Source of the DNA: Actinoallomurus oryzae
Lineage (GTDB): Bacteria > Actinomycetota > Actinomycetes > Streptosporangiales > Streptosporangiaceae
Direction of reading: 5' to 3'
NCBI RefSeq assembly: GCF_039541955.1
Contig: NZ_BAABHF010000046.1
Span: 1-64,000, forward strand
Length of the DNA: 64,000 nucleotides
Under the pieces are notes generated by a model. It ran no database searches and was not told where the DNA came from. It saw only the letters and a list, made by a program, of their open reading frames with translations. Numbering within the stretch: position 1 is the stretch's first letter; every line of letters begins with the position of its first letter. A program made the translations under genes and the position numbers. Shown here piece by piece: positions 59,536 through 64,000 of this stretch.

Positions 59536-62286
59536 TCAGTTCGGCAGCGTCCACTGCTGGGCGGGGGTCCCGTTACAGGTGTAGATCTGCAGCTGGGTGC
59601 CGTCCGTCGTGCTGCTGTTCGGGTCGTCCAGGCACTTGCCGGACTCGGGGTTGGTCAGCGACTTGGCCGTCGCGTTGTAGGTCCACTGCTGCGCGCCGGT
59701 GTTGTTGCACTGGTACAGCTGGACCTTCGTGCCGTTCGCCGTACCGCTCGTGGTCACGTCGAGGCACTTGCCGAACGCGGTCAGCGTCCCGTCACCGGTG
59801 ACGGTCCACTTCTGGGCGTTGGTCCCGTTGCACGTGTAGAGCTGCACCGGCGTGCTGTCGGCCGCCGAGCTGTTCTTCACGTCGACGCACTTGCCGGCGA
59901 TGCCGGAGGTGATCGGCCCGGTGTGCGTACCCGACCCGCCCGATCCGGCGTACGACGGCGGCGCCGACGACGCCGCGGTCGCCCACGAGGTGTTGGCCGT
60001 GGTTCCGAGCGTGAAGTTCAGCGTGCCGCCGCTCGTCACCGCCGACGGGGTCAGGTAGGCGTTGTTCCAGTTCGCGCCGTTCCACGTCGCGCTCTGCACG
60101 TACGGGGCGTCGGTCGCGGCCTGCGGGGCGTTGATCGTCAGCTTGTTCCCGGTGCTGAGCGTGATCACGACCTGGGTGAACAGCGGGCTGCCCAGTGCCA
60201 GGTCGGCCGTACCCGGTGTCTCGGGGAAGATCCCCATCGCCGACCAGACGTACCAGGCGCTCATCGTGCCCAGGTCGTCGTTGCCGACGCCCCAGCCGGT
60301 CGGGGAGTCCGGCCACAGCTGGTTCTGCACGTTGCGGATGACCGACTGGGTCTTCCACGGCTGGCCGACGTAGTCGTACTCCCAGGGCAGCTCGATGCTC
60401 GGCTCGTTGCCGAGGTCGGCGTGGTCGCCGCCGCTGCCGTTGTACGCGCCGAGCACGTGGTCGAGGTAGGAGATCATGGCGGCGTTGCCGCCCTTGGCGT
60501 CGGCCAGGCCGCGCACGTTGAACGGCACCATGCCGGTGTACTGCCACGACGTGCCCTCGACCATGTTGTCGCCGCTCGTCGGGGAGAAACCGCCGGTCCA
60601 CGAGCCGCTGGCGATCTTCGGTTGCATGAAGCCGCTGGAGGTGTTGAGCAGGTTCTTCCAGTCCTGCGCGCGGTTCACGAACTTCTGCTGGTTCGCGGCG
60701 TCGCCGAGCGCGCCCGCGAAGGCGCCCAGGGCGAAGTCGGCCGTGTTGTACTCCAGCGTCGTCGAGACCGACCCGTAGAAGTTGCAGCAGCCGTAGGAGC
60801 CGTCGCTGGGCAGGTAGCCGATGCTGTCGAGGTAGTTCAGGCCGGGCCGGTCGTTGTTCGCGACCGTCGCCTCGTGGATCATCGCGCTCTTGGCCGCCGC
60901 GGTGTCGAAGCTCCGCCCGCCGAAGGCGTAGATGTCGGCGATGATCGCGTCGGCCGGGTCGCCGACCATGACGTAGGACTCGCCGTTGGCCTGCGCCCAC
61001 TTGGGCAGGCGCGTGCTCTGGGCGTAGTCGTTGACCGCCGACTGGGCCACGTCACTGGCCTGCGACGGCGCGATCATGCCGATGAGCTGCGCCTGACTGC
61101 GGTAGATGTCCCAGCCGGAGTAGTTCGCGTACTGGGCGTGGCCCGAGGCGACCGTGTGCACGGCGTTGTCGAAGCCCATGTACTGCCCGTTCGTGTCGCT
61201 GAACACGTTCGGGTGCAGCAGCGCGTGGTAGAGCGAGGTGTAGAAGACGTGCTGCTGCGCGGTGGTGCCGCCGGAGATCTGGATCTTGGACAGCGCGTCG
61301 TTCCAGGCATTGTGGGCCGCCGTGCGCTTGGCGTCGAAGTCGAAGTTCGGCACCTCGGCGTCCCGGTTGGCCTTGGCGTTCGCGTCGGAGGTGAAGGAGA
61401 CGCCGATCCGGGCGTTCACGACGTGGTCCGTCGTGGTGTTGAACGTCAGGTACGCCCCGTTCGGGTCGGCCAGCGGCGCGGGCTGAGCCTGCGCGGCGCC
61501 GTGCAGGGTGGGCCGGCCGGGCTGCTCGGCGGCGTTCTTGGCGGCCCGTTTCGGCGTGGTGGTCGCCGCCGACTTCGCCGAGGTCGTACGGGCGCCGGCC
61601 TTGACGGTGGAGGCCAGCCACGTACCGGTGGTGAACGGCTGGTCGAACACGACCGAGAAGTGCAGCGTGTAGGTGTTGCCGGCGCCACAGAAGTGGCCGC
61701 TCGTCACCGAGCCGACGACCTCCGTGTCGCTCACCGCGCTCCAGGAGTTCGCGTAGTCGCCGTTCTGGCTGCCGGTGAGCTTGAACAGCAGGTTCGCCTG
61801 GGTCGTGGCGGGGAAGGTGAACCGCCCGATCCCGCCGCGCGTGGTGGTGGTCAGCTCGGTCTTGACCCCGTTGCCGAGGGTCACGCCGTAGTAGCCGGGC
61901 GAGGCGGACTCGTTCGCGTGCGAGTAGGAGGAACCGGCCGAGCCCGGGTTACTGATCGCGCCGGTGGTCGGCATGATCGGGACGTCGCCGTACGCCCCGC
62001 AGCCCGGACCGGACATGTGGGTGAGGCTGAACCCGGTGATCGTGGAGCTGCCGTACGTGTAGCCGCCGCCCTGCGCGCGCGAGGAGGTGTCGGGGCTCCA
62101 CTGGAGCATGCCGAACGGCACGTCGGCGCCGGGGAAGTCGTTCGCCGCGTTGGCCGTGCCGATGAGGGGGTTGACGAGGGAGGCGGGGTCGGAGACGGCG
62201 GCGGACGCCGCCTGGGCGGGGACGATTAACGCGCCGAGCAGCGTGCCGGCGGACACGAGCGGGCCGAGGAGACGGGGGAGTGCCAT
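59536..62286 (-). CDS. Secreted GH92 alpha-mannosidase with ricin-type lectin domain
   Basis: The 916-residue exported enzyme has a signal peptide (MALPRLLGPLVSAGTLLGAL, then AQAA), a GH92 N-terminal beta-sandwich (VNPLIGTANAANDFPGADVP, FSLTHMSGPGCGAYGDV) and the catalytic barrel (NGESYVMVGDPADAIIADIY, GNDDLGTMSAWYVWSAMG). Residues about 790-916 form a beta-trefoil with three QxW signatures (AQKWTVT, AQQWTYN, AQQWTLP), a ricin-type carbohydrate binder. Calcium-dependent alpha-1,2- or 1,3-mannosidase activity is the family rule. It would trim fungal or host mannans. The gene is monocistronic. Confidence 0.95.
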   Translation of the reverse strand: MALPRLLGPLVSAGTLLGALIVPAQAASAAVSDPASLVNPLIGTANAANDFPGADVPFGMLQWSPDTSSRAQGGGYTYGSSTITGFSLTHMSGPGCGAYGDVPIMPTTGAISNPGSAGSSYSHANESASPGYYGVTLGNGVKTELTTTTRGGIGRFTFPATTQANLLFKLTGSQNGDYANSWSAVSDTEVVGSVTSGHFCGAGNTYTLHFSVVFDQPFTTGTWLASTVKAGARTTSAKSAATTTPKRAAKNAAEQPGRPTLHGAAQAQPAPLADPNGAYLTFNTTTDHVVNARIGVSFTSDANAKANRDAEVPNFDFDAKRTAAHNAWNDALSKIQISGGTTAQQHVFYTSLYHALLHPNVFSDTNGQYMGFDNAVHTVASGHAQYANYSGWDIYRSQAQLIGMIAPSQASDVAQSAVNDYAQSTRLPKWAQANGESYVMVGDPADAIIADIYAFGGRSFDTAAAKSAMIHEATVANNDRPGLNYLDSIGYLPSDGSYGCCNFYGSVSTTLEYNTADFALGAFAGALGDAANQQKFVNRAQDWKNLLNTSSGFMQPKIASGSWTGGFSPTSGDNMVEGTSWQYTGMVPFNVRGLADAKGGNAAMISYLDHVLGAYNGSGGDHADLGNEPSIELPWEYDYVGQPWKTQSVIRNVQNQLWPDSPTGWGVGNDDLGTMSAWYVWSAMGIFPETPGTADLALGSPLFTQVVITLSTGNKLTINAPQAATDAPYVQSATWNGANWNNAYLTPSAVTSGGTLNFTLGTTANTSWATAASSAPPSYAGSGGSGTHTGPITSGIAGKCVDVKNSSAADSTPVQLYTCNGTNAQKWTVTGDGTLTAFGKCLDVTTSGTANGTKVQLYQCNNTGAQQWTYNATAKSLTNPESGKCLDDPNSSTTDGTQLQIYTCNGTPAQQWTLPN

Positions 62287-62460
62287 GCGTGAGCGCCCTT
62301 TCGCGGAGGAGAGACAGGGCTCATGACAACGTTGTCAGATCACTCGTACGCCGCCGTGGAAGTCGAGTCAAGGCCTCTGTCACCACCCGGCCATTCGACC
62401 GTTTGATGGTGGTTCGGGGGCGCGTAGGCTGGCCGGAAAGCCGACGGGACGGAGCGAAGC

Positions 62461-63309
62461 ATGGGCATGATGATGGCCGTCAGCTTCACGCGCTACGGAC
62501 GTCTGTACTACCTCGACCCGGGCCCGTACAGCCCGAAGGTCGGCGACAAGGTGCTCGTGCCGACCGACTCCGGCCCCGAGGTGGCCGAGTGCATCTGGGC
62601 CCCGCAGTACGTCTCCGAAGACGTCGAGGGCCTGCCGGTCTGCGAGGGCATCGCCGGTGATGAGCACCTGGCCCGCGACGAGGCGAACCGCCGCCGGCGC
62701 GCCGAGTCGCGTTCGATCGCCAAGAAGCTGATCCGCAAGCACGAGCTGCCGATGAAGGTCATCGGCGTCGACTACCTCGACCAGGACAACGTCTACCGGG
62801 TCTACTTCTCCGCGCCGCACCGCGTCGACTTCCGCGCCCTCGTACGCGACCTGGCGCGGTCGATGAAGGCACGGGTCGAGCTGCGCCAGGTCGGCCCGCG
62901 CGACGAGGCCCGGCTGCAGGGCGGCATCGGCCCGTGCGGGCGCGACCTGTGCTGTGCGACGTTCCTCAAGGACTTCGAGCCGGTGTCGGTCCGCATGGCC
63001 AAGGAGCAGGACCTGCCGGTGAACCCGCTGCGCATCGCGGGTGCCTGCGGGCGCCTCATGTGCTGCCTGAAGTACGAGCACCCGCTGTACGTCGAGGCCC
63101 ACGAGCGCATGCCCAGGCTCGGCGCACGCGTGGGCACGCCGGCCGGCAACGGGCAGGTCGTCGGCCGCAACGTCCCCTCGGACACGGTCAACGTACGCCT
63201 CGACGGCGGCCGCAAGTGCGCCTGCCCGGTGGCGTCGGTGTGCTCACCGCGCCGCCAGCATGACGATCACTACGGCGACAATCAGGATGACTCGCCGAAC
63301 GCTGGGTAA
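62461..63309 (+). CDS. PSP1/RicT-family protein
   Basis: The 282-residue protein has a PSP1 C-terminal domain with GPCGRDLCCATFL and GACGRLMCCLKYEHPLY, the two C-x4-CC blocks that hold iron-sulfur clusters in Bacillus RicT. The N-terminal half matches YaaT/RicT (SFTRYGRLYYLDPG). In Firmicutes the gene is next to holB; here it is about eight genes away. The role in Bacillus is mRNA processing and sporulation phosphorelay; in actinomycetes the function is unknown. The ATG at 62461 could instead be 62467 or 62470. Confidence 0.88.
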   Translation: MGMMMAVSFTRYGRLYYLDPGPYSPKVGDKVLVPTDSGPEVAECIWAPQYVSEDVEGLPVCEGIAGDEHLARDEANRRRRAESRSIAKKLIRKHELPMKVIGVDYLDQDNVYRVYFSAPHRVDFRALVRDLARSMKARVELRQVGPRDEARLQGGIGPCGRDLCCATFLKDFEPVSVRMAKEQDLPVNPLRIAGACGRLMCCLKYEHPLYVEAHERMPRLGARVGTPAGNGQVVGRNVPSDTVNVRLDGGRKCACPVASVCSPRRQHDDHYGDNQDDSPNAG

Positions 63310-63377
63310 CGATGCGGTGGCGGTACGCAAGCGTAGGCTGCCAGGGAGAACTCATCGGCGACAAGAACGGTAACGGC

Positions 63378-64000
63378 GTGAAAAAGTTCCGTACGGTGAC
63401 CGGCCTGGCCGTGGCGGCCTTCGTCGCGGCGGCCTGCACCGGCACCCCGAATTCCAAGGCGGCGCCATCCCCGTCGCCGAAGGGCATCGCGCGATACTAC
63501 GCCCAGCGCGTCTCCTGGCACGACTGCGGCGGCGGTTTCCAGTGCGGAACGCTTCACATGCCACTCGACTACGCCCACCCCGACGGCCAGCGCATCACGA
63601 TGTCGGTCATCCGGCTGCCCGCCGAGGGCCAGCGCAAGGGCTCACTCCTGATCAACCCGGGCGGCCCGGGCGGCTCCGGCGTCGAGTTCGTCCGCGACGG
63701 CGCCCGCCAGTTCGGCGCCGACCTGCGCAAGAACTTCGACCTCGTCGGCTTCGACCCGCGCGGCGTCAACCAGACCAAGCCGGCGGTCCGCTGTCTGACC
63801 AGCAAGGAACTCGACCGGTTCTTCGCCACCGACACCTCGCCGGACAACGCGGCGGAGGTCAACGACCTGGTCAAGGTCAGCAAGGGCTGGGCCAACGACT
63901 GCCAGGCCCGCGTCCCGTCCCTGCTCCCGTACGTCGGCACGATCAACGCCGCCAAGGACATGGACGTCCTCCGCGCCGCCCTCGGCGACCCGGGGATGAC
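63378..64000 (+). CDS. Alpha/beta-hydrolase lipoprotein (tripeptidyl aminopeptidase-like), 3' partial
   Basis: A frame open to the window edge encodes KKFRTVTGLAVAAFVAAACT (lipoprotein signal with lipobox VAAAC), then QRVSWHDCGGGFQCGTLHMP and the oxyanion-hole block LLINPGGPGGSGVEF, followed by NFDLVGFDPRGVNQTKPAVR. This is the S33 group of secreted proteases/esterases (SlpD/SlpE, tripeptidyl aminopeptidases) of Streptomyces. The nucleophile Ser would lie further right, outside the window. Start at GTG 63378; an in-frame ATG at 63312 would add 22 residues before the signal peptide. Confidence 0.85.
   Translation, partial: MKKFRTVTGLAVAAFVAAACTGTPNSKAAPSPSPKGIARYYAQRVSWHDCGGGFQCGTLHMPLDYAHPDGQRITMSVIRLPAEGQRKGSLLINPGGPGGSGVEFVRDGARQFGADLRKNFDLVGFDPRGVNQTKPAVRCLTSKELDRFFATDTSPDNAAEVNDLVKVSKGWANDCQARVPSLLPYVGTINAAKDMDVLRAALGDPGM

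Overview
The window is a very GC-rich stretch whose genes end codons mostly in G or C. Its gene content (DesA-type acyl-ACP desaturase, Lsr2-like protein, chaplin-like repeats, DUF732, DUF5703, MFS-dTMP kinase fusion, F420-type LLM oxidoreductase) points to a filamentous actinomycete, probably of the Streptosporangiales (Actinomadura or Actinoallomurus relatives). That placement is an inference from gene families. I see no transposase, integrase, CRISPR array or rRNA gene. The only tRNA is tRNA-Leu(GAG) on the minus strand at 43799-43884.

Layout. 0-12.4 kb: STAS-domain protein (cut by the left edge), acyl-ACP desaturase, a cold-shock pair (DEAD-box helicase and Csp), a MerR regulator, an Lsr2 piece without its DNA-binding half, a TetR-ABC exporter operon, secreted proteins (one made of two near-identical DUF732 units), an M14 peptidase and an SDR-TetR operon. 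12.5-26.7 kb: a catabolic island. The plus-strand operon carries a C-C bond hydrolase, an extradiol dioxygenase, a broken SDR gene, an isochorismatase-like amidohydrolase, a second hydrolase, a flavin hydroxylase and a two-gene HyuA/HyuB enzyme. A TetR gene follows. The minus-strand operon (hydratase, acetaldehyde dehydrogenase, aldolase) completes a meta-cleavage pathway to pyruvate and acetyl-CoA and has a divergent IclR gene. 26.7-36.5 kb: an accessory region with gene relics, a DUF308 membrane protein, a secreted chorismate mutase, a berberine-bridge-type flavin oxidase, a group D flavin monooxygenase, a methyltransferase, an Rrf2/SDR pair with two clear operators, and a lipase. 36.5-41 kb: an arsenic-type module with two divergent ArsR/flavin-monooxygenase pairs, a small cysteine protein and an MFS remnant.

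From 41 kb rightwards the content becomes core-like: a Clp_N plus ClpX-zinc-finger protein, a PQQ-propeller membrane protein, tRNA-Leu, M20 peptidase, a six-repeat chaplin-like surface protein, DUF5703, topA, the MFS-tmk fusion, holB, a subtilase, a probable deglycation pair (LMW phosphatase and fructosamine kinase), an LLM oxidoreductase behind a two-operator promoter, an SDR, a GH92 mannosidase with ricin-type lectin domain, a PSP1/RicT-family protein and the start of an alpha/beta-hydrolase lipoprotein cut by the right edge.

The best candidates for new biology are: (1) the island that joins a HyuA/HyuB enzyme with a fused four-cysteine tail to an aromatic meta-cleavage pathway, sharing a near-identical 26-bp operator-like site with a flavin oxidase locus 16.5 kb away; (2) the six-repeat chaplin-like protein; (3) the Lsr2 dimerisation-domain-only protein; (4) the cysteine-rich double ArsR/monooxygenase module. 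Gene relics at 14.3, 26.7, 27.2 and 36.8 kb suggest the middle of the window is eroding or has been rearranged by deletion.
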